Positions 7,564 through 15,025 of a DNA stretch of 26,628 nt are shown in pieces. Position numbers and translations under genes: made by a program. The notes below the pieces were generated by a model. It was not told where the DNA came from and did not search any database. It saw only the letters and a program-made list of their open reading frames with translations. Location: contig CAYONM010000025.1 of the NCBI GenBank assembly GCA_964405325.1, forward strand, positions 1 through 26,628, in the 5' to 3' direction. Positions within the stretch are counted from its first letter, which is position 1. The number at the start of each line of letters is the position of its first letter. The DNA comes from CAYONM01 sp964405325 (GTDB lineage: Bacteria; Planctomycetota; UBA11346).

Positions 7564-8735
7564 CAGCCGGCCTTCCGCAGTTCAGGACCACCGATGGCTT
7601 CACACAGCATGCTGCGGAAATCCTCGACGATCGATTGCCAAGAACGTGAGGCGATCGCAGCTGGCGCGGCAGCACGGATGCGATCGTGTAAAGCGGTATC
7701 GGCAGCGATCCGCCGGCTTGCAGCCAGAAAGCTGGTCTCATCGCCCATCGCCACCTTCAGACCATCGTGTCCATCATGCATCACTTCGGCTGCTGCAGCA
7801 TAGTCGAAGGCGATGCAGGCCAGGCCGCTGGCCATGGCCTCCAGGACCACATTGCCCCAGGTCTCGGTGGTGCTGGAGAACAGGAACAGATCACCGGAGG
7901 CGTAATGCTTGGCCAGTTTCTTCTCGCGTTTTTCGCCAACGCAGATCACGCCATCGCGCAGCTGGTAGCGTTCGCGCTCGGGACCATCGCCCACCATGAT
8001 CAGCTTGGCACCGGGATTGACCTTCCGCACCGCCAGAAACGCCCGATACAAGAGATCCAGGCCCTTCTCAGCCGCCAGCCGGCCAACGTAGACCACCGCC
8101 AGATCGCCACTGCTCAATCCCCACGTCCGGCGCAGCTTGTCATCACGACGACCGGGCCGGAAGAGATCGGTATCCACCCCTCGCGCCAGAACCCGCATGT
8201 TGTGGAAACCAGCCTGGCTCAGCTCGGTCGCCTGGATCCCGGTGGGAACCATGGTGCAGTGGCAGCGATTGTGGAAGCGACGCAAATGCCCCAACACCAG
8301 ATGGGTCATAAAGCCCAAACCGTAATGCTGTGAGTAACTGTGGAAATTGGTATGGAAACTGGAGGTACAGGGAATGTCCAAGCTGACTGCCGCCCGCCGG
8401 GCCGAAATCCCCAACGGTCCTTCGGTAGCCACGTGCACCACATCCGGCCGTAACCGTCGCCAACGTCGTTTCAAAAAGGCCTTAGCCGGAAATCCGAAAC
8501 GCAGTCCATTGTAGCCAGGGATGGGTACGCCAAAACGCAGGATATGCTCCTCGCCAGCCGCCTTGTACACCGTGCCCTGATCAGGACGCACCACCTCGAC
8601 CTGATCTCCGCAGGCGATCATGCCGCGGACCAGTCGACTGAGAGTCATGGCGACACCGTTGATTTCTGGTGGCCAGGTCTCGGTGATCAGGGCAAGGCGC
8701 AAGGGATCGTGGTTGAATCCCGAAGTGACTACCAT
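7563..8735 (-). CDS. GT4-family glycosyltransferase, likely lipid glycosyltransferase
   Basis: This 390-residue GT-B retaining glycosyltransferase begins with an N-terminal domain that opens LRLALITETWPPEINGVAMT, typical of the SqdX/MgtA/Agt-like branch acting on diacylglycerol or on phosphatidylinositol mannosides. The C-terminal nucleotide-sugar domain has VVYVGRLAAEKGLD (about 214-227) and the E-x7-E motif E291/E299. It probably adds a sugar from a nucleotide-sugar donor to DAG, making a phosphorus-free glycolipid. Donor and acceptor cannot be read from sequence, and a mannosyltransferase acting on another lipid is possible. It is the first gene of the operon. An upstream in-frame TTG at 8762 is a weaker start. 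I saw no Pho-box-like direct repeat in the 180 bases upstream. Confidence 0.88.
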   Translation of the reverse strand: MVVTSGFNHDPLRLALITETWPPEINGVAMTLSRLVRGMIACGDQVEVVRPDQGTVYKAAGEEHILRFGVPIPGYNGLRFGFPAKAFLKRRWRRLRPDVVHVATEGPLGISARRAAVSLDIPCTSSFHTNFHSYSQHYGLGFMTHLVLGHLRRFHNRCHCTMVPTGIQATELSQAGFHNMRVLARGVDTDLFRPGRRDDKLRRTWGLSSGDLAVVYVGRLAAEKGLDLLYRAFLAVRKVNPGAKLIMVGDGPERERYQLRDGVICVGEKREKKLAKHYASGDLFLFSSTTETWGNVVLEAMASGLACIAFDYAAAAEVMHDGHDGLKVAMGDETSFLAASRRIAADTALHDRIRAAAPAAIASRSWQSIVEDFRSMLCEAIGGPELRKAG

Positions 8736-8909
8736 ATGTGCGAAGTGTACCAGGGTCTGCAAAGATTAAAGCGGGGAGATGGTAAATAACTCTTGAAGGA
8801 GACGATCTTCCGATGCCCGTCGATGCTGGGCCTGATTCGGGCTGGACAAGGCCGGACTGGAAACCATCGCCCCTCCTGCTGCGAGCGACGTATTCGCATG
8901 GTACACTGA

Positions 8910-9259
8910 TCCACGACCGACTCAGCCAAGCGTGAACCCAGCGAGGAGCATCCTCGACTCAGCGGCCGCTGCTCCGAACTGAGCATCGACGACTTCATGC
9001 AGCAGCACCACTTGCAGGGGGCATCTCGCTGCGCCAGGACTCCGAGCTGTTGGAAGTGGCCTTGGATACCACCGAAGAGCTGCATCAGGCACGGCGCTAC
9101 CAGATTGGCAAGCGTATCGGCCGCGGCGGTATGGGCTCGGTAATCGAGGCCAAGGACCGGAACCGGCACCTGTTGGTGCGCGTGCACGGTGGCTGGCGGT
9201 ACAACGCCCGTGACTGGCTGGATACGGCTGTGAATCAGCAACAATCGGACACAGACTGA
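8910..9259 (+). pseudogene. Remnant of a Ser/Thr protein kinase N-terminus
   Basis: From about 9035 the reading frame encodes a conserved-looking lead-in ending in RYQIGKRIGRGGMGSVIEA, the glycine-rich ATP loop of Hanks-type (Pkn) kinases. After roughly 25 more residues that no longer resemble a kinase it stops at 9259, so the VAIK lysine, the HRDLKP loop, DFG and the rest are absent. Upstream, 8910-9016 is open in another frame and reads plausibly (SELSIDDFMQQHHLQ). The two frames join if one G is lost or gained in the GGGGG run at 9017-9021. Both the frameshift and the internal deletion point to a dead gene. No good start codon is visible for the upstream piece. Confidence 0.7.
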
Positions 9260-9272
9260 ACATCCGTGTCCG
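9246..9272. terminator. Hairpin between kinase remnant and rhamnosidase gene
   Basis: The arms cggacac (9246-9252) and gtgtccg (9266-9272) pair perfectly across a 13-nt loop. It stands 19 nt beyond the stop of the minus-strand GH78 gene and overlaps the end of the kinase remnant. No T-run follows on either strand, so termination is only a suggestion from its position. Confidence 0.3.
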
Positions 9273-9290
9273 GTGTCACTCAGCAGTCGC

Positions 9291-12107
9291 CTACTCGATC
9301 ACCACCCGGCACCCGGCAAAGCCCGGCCCCGGCTCGACCGTTGCCGTGACCCCGTCCGGCACCTGGTAGCGCAAGCGCAACACGTCGCCATCCCGTTGCC
9401 AGGCCACCTGCACATCACCGGAAGCCAGCGGCACGGTGCCTTCGGCCCAGGGCAGGGTGCTATCCGGCGCGATGAGAATCTGCGTCGGGTCACCGTTCAC
9501 CACCGGCCGCACGCCCAGCACCCGCTCACGGCAAGCAATGGTCGGGCAGCAGCTCCAGGCATGGCACAGGCTTCCCTTGCCGAAGATGCCGCGACCGAAA
9601 CATTCCCAGATGGTCCAGGCCCCGTAACGCATCATCAAGCCATAATGATCGCGGATCATTCGCTCAGCCACAGCGGTGCTGCCGTTTTTATACAAACCAT
9701 CCAAGGCGTAACTGAGGAAATACAATTCCAGATGTCCCGAGTTATGCCCGTCCTCACTGCCACGGCGGAGGTTGTCCGCCAGCTGCCGCTCGACATAGGC
9801 CAATACCCGTGGCCGCTGTGCATCAGTACACAGGCCGAAGGCCAAGGCCAGAGTGTTGGTATGCAGGCAGGTGTCGACAACGGGCTTGCCATCCTGGAAA
9901 CCCAACTCGAAACGACCCTCGGCCTCGTTCCACAGCACCTGCTGAAAAGCCGTACGGACAGCCTGCGCCTGCTCGGCATAGCTGGTCGCCTCGTCGTCCA
10001 GACCTTGGACCCGCGCCAATTCCGCGGCGCATTCCAGGGCACGGATCCGGAAAGCATTCAAACTGCCATGGCTTTCGGCTTGTTTGGTGCCCTTGGCGCA
10101 ACCCCAGTCGAAAAAACAATGCAGATCGCTAGAGGACCACAAACCATCGCCGCTGTCACGCCAGCTGGGTGACGCGAACAAGTTCCCGATCACCGACCAC
10201 CAACGTTGCACCAGATCGGTTTTCCCACTATGCCGCCAATGATCGTGCAGCAGCAGCGCCCAGATCAGACTGAAATCCTCATGCGGCCGGCGATGCCAGC
10301 TGGGCACGCAGGCCTGCATCTGGCCATCGGGCATCTGGCCCTGGGCCCACAATGAGATGCAGCGCTCGGTCACCGACTGATCGCGACTGAAACTGCGCAG
10401 ACTGCCGGCCTCCACCAAGGCATCGCCCAGGTAAGTGCCACGCTCGCGCCAGGGACAATCCAAAAAGGCATCCTCCACACAGGCCTGAATGGTCTGATGC
10501 GAAGCCTGCCAAGCCCAATCGAACACCGGATCGGCACAGCGGAAAGCGCCATCCTGCGCCACCGTGACCTGCGCCTGTCGGATCGCGACCCGGTGCAACT
10601 GACAAAAGCCCGCACCCCCGCAAAAGCCCGCACCCCCGGTCGGCGGCCGGACATGTACCTGCAGATAGCGTCCGCCATGGGGATGGAAGGCTTCGATCTC
10701 GGCACGACCACCAGCGTGGATAAAGCGATCGACGGAGTCGGTGAAGGGATTGGACGCATACAGCGCCAACAGGCCGTCTTCGCGCAAACGTTCATCACCG
10801 CAGACATCGATCACCGTTCCGGCCGGAGCCTCGATGTCGACCATCACATTGCCAAGATATTCCTTGCCCATGTCGAACACGAACACATGTCCCCGATCGG
10901 CCAATAGACTGTAGGGGAAACGCGGCGTGCTCACCTGCACACGCGGCACTCCAGGCCGATCCCAGCTGCATTCCCGCGCCGGCACCTGCCGCGCCTGTTC
11001 CGGCTCGACGAATTGCCAATCAAAACCCAGGGCTTCGACATCAGCAAAATCCACCGGCACCCGGTTTTGGGCGCCCGGCAGCTTGCTCTCCAGCTGGCCA
11101 ACACCGTAACGCAGACGAGCGCTACCGGCCAGATCAGGGCTGGCGCGCAGCTGCAGTCCAGCGGCCTTGGGTACACCGACCAACAGACCCCAACTCTGGG
11201 TCAGCACCGCCGGCTCACCGTAGAGCAGATTCCAACCCTCCTGCAGCAGCAGGGTGGCATTTTCGCGACTGCCGCGCACGGGATCTTTGCGCATGGCCAG
11301 CTCTCGACCATTACAATAATGCGGCCCCCAGAACAAACCCACCTCCACCGCCTGGGCTCGCGGCGAATGGATGCAAACGGCATACGGAAAGCGAGTATCT
11401 TCGCCGCCCTTCTGCCTGCGAGTCTTCTCGGTCACCCATTCCGGCACGAAACAGCGGCAGGACACCACGTCTTCACCATCATCCAACTCGGCCTGCAACA
11501 GCAACTGGGCCGGATCATCCAAGCGCATGGACAAGGGCGGCAACGCACGCTCTTCCATGGCACCATAGCGTTTCTGATCCGCTAGCGGCACGGTCGGCTG
11601 CCAGCCGTCCGAATCCACATTTTGGTACCATGCCGCAGGCAGACGCGACAAATCGCAGATCTCCACCGGTCCTTGGGCAAAACTGAAGGCCGGTGCGGTG
11701 GCGTCCCAAGCTGAACTGCGACGTTGCTGCCAGGTTCCTGGGGTACTCAGATCGGTTCTGCCAGCATCGGACACCACACAGCCTTCAGCCCAGAAGGCGG
11801 CGGCGGATTCGGGCATGGTCTGGAAGGTGCTGGCCCCGGGATTGTTCACCTCCACTACCAGCACGTTGTCGCCCGCCTGCAGCCAAGGTGTCAAATCGAT
11901 ACGATCAGCCATGGGATGACTGGGCACGAAACGCCCCGGACCCACCATCACGACCGTCCCATTGACCTTCAGACGGTACCGCGCATCGGCGAACAAGCGC
12001 AACTCTGCAGCCTGTACCACCCCCTGCACCGGGACCACCTGCCGGAAAAGACCATACACATTGCGACCGTCACCCTGATCATCGCACCAAACGAATTGAG
12101 CTGCCAT
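9291..12107 (-). CDS. GH78-like alpha-L-rhamnosidase
   Basis: This 938-residue protein resembles alpha-L-rhamnosidases, which release rhamnose from glycans and glycosides. An N-terminal beta-sandwich (to about residue 170) and further beta domains precede an (alpha/alpha)6-barrel at about 500-860. The region DCPWRERGTYLGDA at 550-563 aligns with the DCPQRDERLGWTGD acid motif of GH78 and puts E555 in the general-acid position. WTIWE835 and CHAWS match the second catalytic region. A beta domain closes the protein. DCPWRE is a variant, so activity on a sugar other than rhamnose is possible. No signal peptide is visible, suggesting cytoplasmic action on imported oligosaccharide. AAGGAGG lies 6 nt before ATG 12107. 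The gene is divergent from an AraC regulator, its likely controller. Confidence 0.85.
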   Translation of the reverse strand: MAAQFVWCDDQGDGRNVYGLFRQVVPVQGVVQAAELRLFADARYRLKVNGTVVMVGPGRFVPSHPMADRIDLTPWLQAGDNVLVVEVNNPGASTFQTMPESAAAFWAEGCVVSDAGRTDLSTPGTWQQRRSSAWDATAPAFSFAQGPVEICDLSRLPAAWYQNVDSDGWQPTVPLADQKRYGAMEERALPPLSMRLDDPAQLLLQAELDDGEDVVSCRCFVPEWVTEKTRRQKGGEDTRFPYAVCIHSPRAQAVEVGLFWGPHYCNGRELAMRKDPVRGSRENATLLLQEGWNLLYGEPAVLTQSWGLLVGVPKAAGLQLRASPDLAGSARLRYGVGQLESKLPGAQNRVPVDFADVEALGFDWQFVEPEQARQVPARECSWDRPGVPRVQVSTPRFPYSLLADRGHVFVFDMGKEYLGNVMVDIEAPAGTVIDVCGDERLREDGLLALYASNPFTDSVDRFIHAGGRAEIEAFHPHGGRYLQVHVRPPTGGAGFCGGAGFCQLHRVAIRQAQVTVAQDGAFRCADPVFDWAWQASHQTIQACVEDAFLDCPWRERGTYLGDALVEAGSLRSFSRDQSVTERCISLWAQGQMPDGQMQACVPSWHRRPHEDFSLIWALLLHDHWRHSGKTDLVQRWWSVIGNLFASPSWRDSGDGLWSSSDLHCFFDWGCAKGTKQAESHGSLNAFRIRALECAAELARVQGLDDEATSYAEQAQAVRTAFQQVLWNEAEGRFELGFQDGKPVVDTCLHTNTLALAFGLCTDAQRPRVLAYVERQLADNLRRGSEDGHNSGHLELYFLSYALDGLYKNGSTAVAERMIRDHYGLMMRYGAWTIWECFGRGIFGKGSLCHAWSCCPTIACRERVLGVRPVVNGDPTQILIAPDSTLPWAEGTVPLASGDVQVAWQRDGDVLRLRYQVPDGVTATVEPGPGFAGCRVVIE
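10603..10638. repeat. Perfect 18-bp tandem duplication inside the GH78 gene
   Basis: The unit caaaagcccgcacccccg occurs twice back to back (10603-10620, 10621-10638). On the coding (minus) strand it duplicates six residues, giving GGAGFCGGAGFC at about residues 491-502 in the link before the catalytic barrel. Because it is in frame the gene stays open. It looks like a recent slippage event. Confidence 0.95.
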
Positions 12108-12152
12108 CGGGAGCCTCCTTGCCGCTAGGCTAACGTCAGATACGGCCTACAA
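12108..12152. promoter_or_regulatory. Divergent GH78/araC intergenic region
   Basis: Only 45 bases separate the two starts. On the minus strand AAGGAGG (complement of 12114-12120) is a strong ribosome-binding site for the GH78 gene. No convincing -35/-10 pair fits in the gap, so promoters probably reach into the coding sequences. No clear site is seen for the AraC start. Confidence 0.5.
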
Positions 12153-13004
12153 ATGGCTGTCATGGCCAAAAACATGTCGGATTTGGCGCACTGGCTCCGT
12201 CTGGACTGTCATCCGCCCCTGCAGGCGGGTGGCATCCAGATTCACAGCATGGGCTGGCATGGCCGCGACACCCACTCCCCTTTCCACCCGCACTGGGGCC
12301 GGCGGCACTACGGTCTGGTCTATCTGACCGAGGGTCTGGGTTTTGCCGAATCAGCCTATCAGCCCTGGCGACCCCTGCATCCTGGTGACTGCTTCTGCTG
12401 CTATCCTGAACTCTGGCACAACTACGGTCCACAACCGGGGCACCACTGGGTGGAATACTACTGCTTCTTCGACGGCCCGACCATCGAGGCCCTGGTTCGG
12501 CACGGCCTGTTGCAGGCGCAGGAGCAGACCCGCCGGGATCAGGCCAGCCTGCTGCCAGCCATGTTCACCAAGCTGCTGCTGCACGGTCAACGACAACAAG
12601 CCAAGTCAGCCGCAGCCACCTTGTTCGAGATACTGACCACACTCTTACCGTCACAGCCGACACAGCCGAAAAACAATGCGACACTCGACAACCTGACTGC
12701 TATCACTACGGCCATCTGCGCCGACCCCGGCCGAACCTGGTCTTTTCCTGCCCTAGCCGCCGGCTGTGGCATGCGCTACGATCGTTTCCGAAAATGCTTC
12801 AAACGCCGCTACGCCCTGCCGCCACAGGCCTGGCTGCTGCGCGAGCGGCTACACTTGGCCTGTCGGCTGCTGGCGGAAGGCAACAGCGTCGCCAACACCG
12901 CAACGGCAGTCGGCATGCCCGATCCATTCCATTTCTCGCGCCGCTTCAAAACCTGGGCCGGGATAAGTCCACGGACGTATGCACAGAGTTTACGCCAAGC
13001 GTAA
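12153..13004 (+). CDS. AraC-family transcriptional regulator
   Basis: This is a 283-residue AraC/XylS-type regulator. The N-terminal half has a cupin-like sugar-sensing domain with His/Trp/Pro-rich strands (HPHWGRRHYGLVYLTEGLGF, about 46-65). The C-terminal 100 residues carry two helix-turn-helix units. The second contains the family signature NTATAVGMPDPFHFSRRFKTW followed by G-x-SPRTYA. By context it senses a sugar, perhaps rhamnose or a rhamnoside, and controls the divergent GH78 gene 45 nt away. ATG 12153 is used; ATG 12162 is an equally possible start three codons in. It converges on the aldo/keto reductase with six bases between stops. Confidence 0.9.
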   Translation: MAVMAKNMSDLAHWLRLDCHPPLQAGGIQIHSMGWHGRDTHSPFHPHWGRRHYGLVYLTEGLGFAESAYQPWRPLHPGDCFCCYPELWHNYGPQPGHHWVEYYCFFDGPTIEALVRHGLLQAQEQTRRDQASLLPAMFTKLLLHGQRQQAKSAAATLFEILTTLLPSQPTQPKNNATLDNLTAITTAICADPGRTWSFPALAAGCGMRYDRFRKCFKRRYALPPQAWLLRERLHLACRLLAEGNSVANTATAVGMPDPFHFSRRFKTWAGISPRTYAQSLRQA

Positions 13005-13010
13005 GGCCAT

Positions 13011-14012
13011 CTATCCCGCCACCGACTCCGCCGCCACATCCTTCGGCGTCGCCATAATCGCATCAATCCGCTGCATGATCGCTGGCGTCAGACGGTCGAC
13101 CCAATCGATACAGCCGACATTCGCCACAATCTGCTCGGGCCGACTGGCGCCACAGAGCACGCAGGCGATATGCGGATTTTGCAGATTCCAAGCCAGGCAC
13201 AGTTGTGGCAAGGTGGCGCCCAGATCATCGGCCAGGGCCTGCAATTGCCGCACCACGGACATACGCCAGGGCAATTCTGGATCCTGCTCGATACTGTCGC
13301 GAACCCAGTCCATGGTGTCGGCACGGCTACCGGCAGGAACGCCATCCAGATATTTCCCGGTCAAAAAACCACCGTTCAGGCTGGAGTATCCGGTCACGCC
13401 CATGCCATAGGCCTCACACAGCGGGCCGATGTCATCGCGCACCCGGAAGGGATTGAGCACATTGTACCAGGTCTGCTCCACCACCGGACCTTCCAAACCG
13501 TTTTCCTGAGCAAAGGCATGCATGCGCCACAGCGTTTCCGGCGCAAAATCCGAAGTACCCCAATAGAGGATCTTGCCCTGCTGGATCAGATGGTTCATGG
13601 TGGTGACCACTTCATCCACCGGGGTATCCGGATCTGGACGGTGGCAGAAGAATAGATCTAGATAATCGGTCTGGAACCGGCGCAGGCTCTTGTCGACCAC
13701 ATCACGGAGATGTTTGCGATGATTGCCATGCCGGGTCGGTTCCGGGAATTTGTCCTTGGACGCAGCCTTACCGGCCAGGATGTAGGTGCCACGATCCCAA
13801 CCCTGTTTTTTCAAGATAGTGCCCATCAATTCGTCGCCCTTGCCATGGGCATAGGCCTCAGCGCCATCGAAATAATTTACGCCAGCGTCATAGGCAGTGC
13901 ACATGATCGCCTCGGCGGTCTCATCTGAAATATGCATGGCAAAGGTCTTGAATGCGCCAATGGAGACTGCGCTGAGTTTCAGACCCGAGCGGCCCAATCG
14001 CCGATACAACAT
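13011..14012 (-). CDS. Aldo/keto reductase, Kv-beta/YghZ-like
   Basis: This 333-residue NADPH-dependent oxidoreductase has a TIM-barrel fold. The catalytic tetrad is visible as D49 (YFDGAEAY), Y54, K82 (YILAGK) and H124 (FFCHRPDPDTP). The C-terminal NADPH phosphate-binding segment reads CVLCGASRPEQI. The family reduces aldehydes and ketones, and the physiological substrate is not evident. Start ATG 14012 is preceded by AAGGAG six nt upstream. An open frame continues upstream to 14324 but is rejected because it is the antisense of the neighbouring gene's Ala/Pro-rich tail. The gene may be part of the sugar-related set with the GH78 and AraC genes, or independent. Confidence 0.92.
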   Translation of the reverse strand: MLYRRLGRSGLKLSAVSIGAFKTFAMHISDETAEAIMCTAYDAGVNYFDGAEAYAHGKGDELMGTILKKQGWDRGTYILAGKAASKDKFPEPTRHGNHRKHLRDVVDKSLRRFQTDYLDLFFCHRPDPDTPVDEVVTTMNHLIQQGKILYWGTSDFAPETLWRMHAFAQENGLEGPVVEQTWYNVLNPFRVRDDIGPLCEAYGMGVTGYSSLNGGFLTGKYLDGVPAGSRADTMDWVRDSIEQDPELPWRMSVVRQLQALADDLGATLPQLCLAWNLQNPHIACVLCGASRPEQIVANVGCIDWVDRLTPAIMQRIDAIMATPKDVAAESVAG

Positions 14013-14102
14013 AAGAGGCTCCTTGCTGATGGAAATCATGTGGAATCCGGCTGTCAGCAGCAAGAGCAGTGCTTGGGAGCTTCTGGTATGATCTTGCGAC
14101 AT

Positions 14103-14137
14103 GAACAAGCCGGGCTCCTGCGGAGCCCGGCTTGTTC
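14103..14137. terminator. Perfect 16-bp hairpin, likely transcription end
   Basis: The arms 14103-14118 and 14122-14137 (gaacaagccgggctcc and its complement) pair without mismatch around a 3-nt loop. It lies 24 nt past the stop of the minus-strand membrane-protein gene and upstream of the aldo/keto reductase. No T-run follows, so it would be a non-canonical terminator or an RNA-stabilising stem. Confidence 0.6.
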
Positions 14138-14160
14138 TGGGGAAGGGGACGAAAAACAGC

Positions 14161-14832
14161 TCAGGTCGCGGATTCTTGTTTGGGAGCTTCGGCCTCTTTT
14201 TTCTCGTCGCTGGCAGTGGCTTCCGCGGCGGGAGCTTCGGCCGCCGGAGCTCCCGCCGCCGGAGTTTCGGCCGCCGCCGGGGCATCGCCGACCAGGGCGG
14301 CGGTGTAATGGGCCATGCCGGCAACAGCGATGGGGCCGGTGATCAAACCACCGATGCCGACCACGATGCTGCCAATGGCGCCAACAATGCCGAGCACGAT
14401 GAAGGTGATCAGGGTGGGCATCAACTGGCCCCTGTAGAGGTTGATCGCGCGCTTGATGGCGGCGATGCCGTCCTTCTCGCCCTCGGCCACCAGGTAGATG
14501 GAGATGAAGGCGATCGGCATGATCAGCAGACCAGGAATGACCAAGAGGGCATTCCCAATTACCATGGTGATGCCGGTGATCAGACCGGCAACGATACCAG
14601 GCACCAGACAGGCCTTCAGACCGTCGATGATATCGCCGATGGCAGGCTTCTCGCCCTTCTGGAATTTGCGCACGGCAATGATGTAGCCGGCGCCGGCGGC
14701 ACCACCAAGGATGCCGATGGTGATGCCGCTGATGATGCCAGCGATCAGCAGGCCGACAATCGCCACGACGGCGTTGTTCTTCAGCCAGTTGACGCCTTCG
14801 TTGATGCAGGCGCCGATTGCGGGTGTACTCAT
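14161..14832 (-). CDS. Small polytopic membrane protein with Ala/Pro/Glu-rich tail
   Basis: This 223-residue inner-membrane protein of unknown function has hydrophobic Gly/Ile-rich segments at about 21-50, 74-95, 97-116 and 138-180. Its arrangement resembles the DUF975/glycerophosphodiesterase-membrane-domain class, with the VRKFQKGEKPAIGDIIDGLK loop after the first segment. The last 40 residues are low-complexity, built from A-P-A-A-E and E-T-P-A-A-type repeats with a charged end, probably a disordered cytoplasmic tail. ATG 14832 is chosen because GAGG lies about six nt upstream; an ATG at 14844 lacks one. It has its own promoter-like sequence and a strong hairpin after its stop, so it is probably monocistronic. 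Confidence 0.8.
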   Translation of the reverse strand: MSTPAIGACINEGVNWLKNNAVVAIVGLLIAGIISGITIGILGGAAGAGYIIAVRKFQKGEKPAIGDIIDGLKACLVPGIVAGLITGITMVIGNALLVIPGLLIMPIAFISIYLVAEGEKDGIAAIKRAINLYRGQLMPTLITFIVLGIVGAIGSIVVGIGGLITGPIAVAGMAHYTAALVGDAPAAAETPAAGAPAAEAPAAEATASDEKKEAEAPKQESAT

Positions 14833-14879
14833 AATGAACCTCATGAGGGATTGGGGTGGTGGATCGAAATTGCGCTGTT

Positions 14880-14908
14880 ATTAATTGCAGCTTGCTCTGA
14901 AGTGTCAA
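14880..14908 (-). promoter_or_regulatory. Predicted sigma-70 promoter of the membrane-protein gene
   Basis: On the minus strand a perfect TTGACA (complement of 14903-14908) is followed after 17 nt by ATTAAT (14880-14885, 4 of 6 consensus bases). It would start transcription about 40 nt before ATG 14832. Confidence 0.5.
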
Positions 14909-14961
14909 TCGAAGGATCTGAAAGCAGCCTGTCCGACCATTGTGGCTTCTACCAAAAGCAT

Positions 14962-14991
14962 TTGCGCAAACAGACAAGACGACGCTATACT
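14962..14991 (+). promoter_or_regulatory. Possible promoter of the MCP gene
   Basis: TATACT (14986-14991) matches the -10 consensus at five of six positions. The only -35 candidate, TTGCGC (14962-14967), is weak, with an 18-nt spacer. The site is 35 nt before ATG 15026. Confidence 0.35.
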
Positions 14992-15025
14992 TCTGGCACA
15001 CACCACACACGCCTTGGAGCATATC

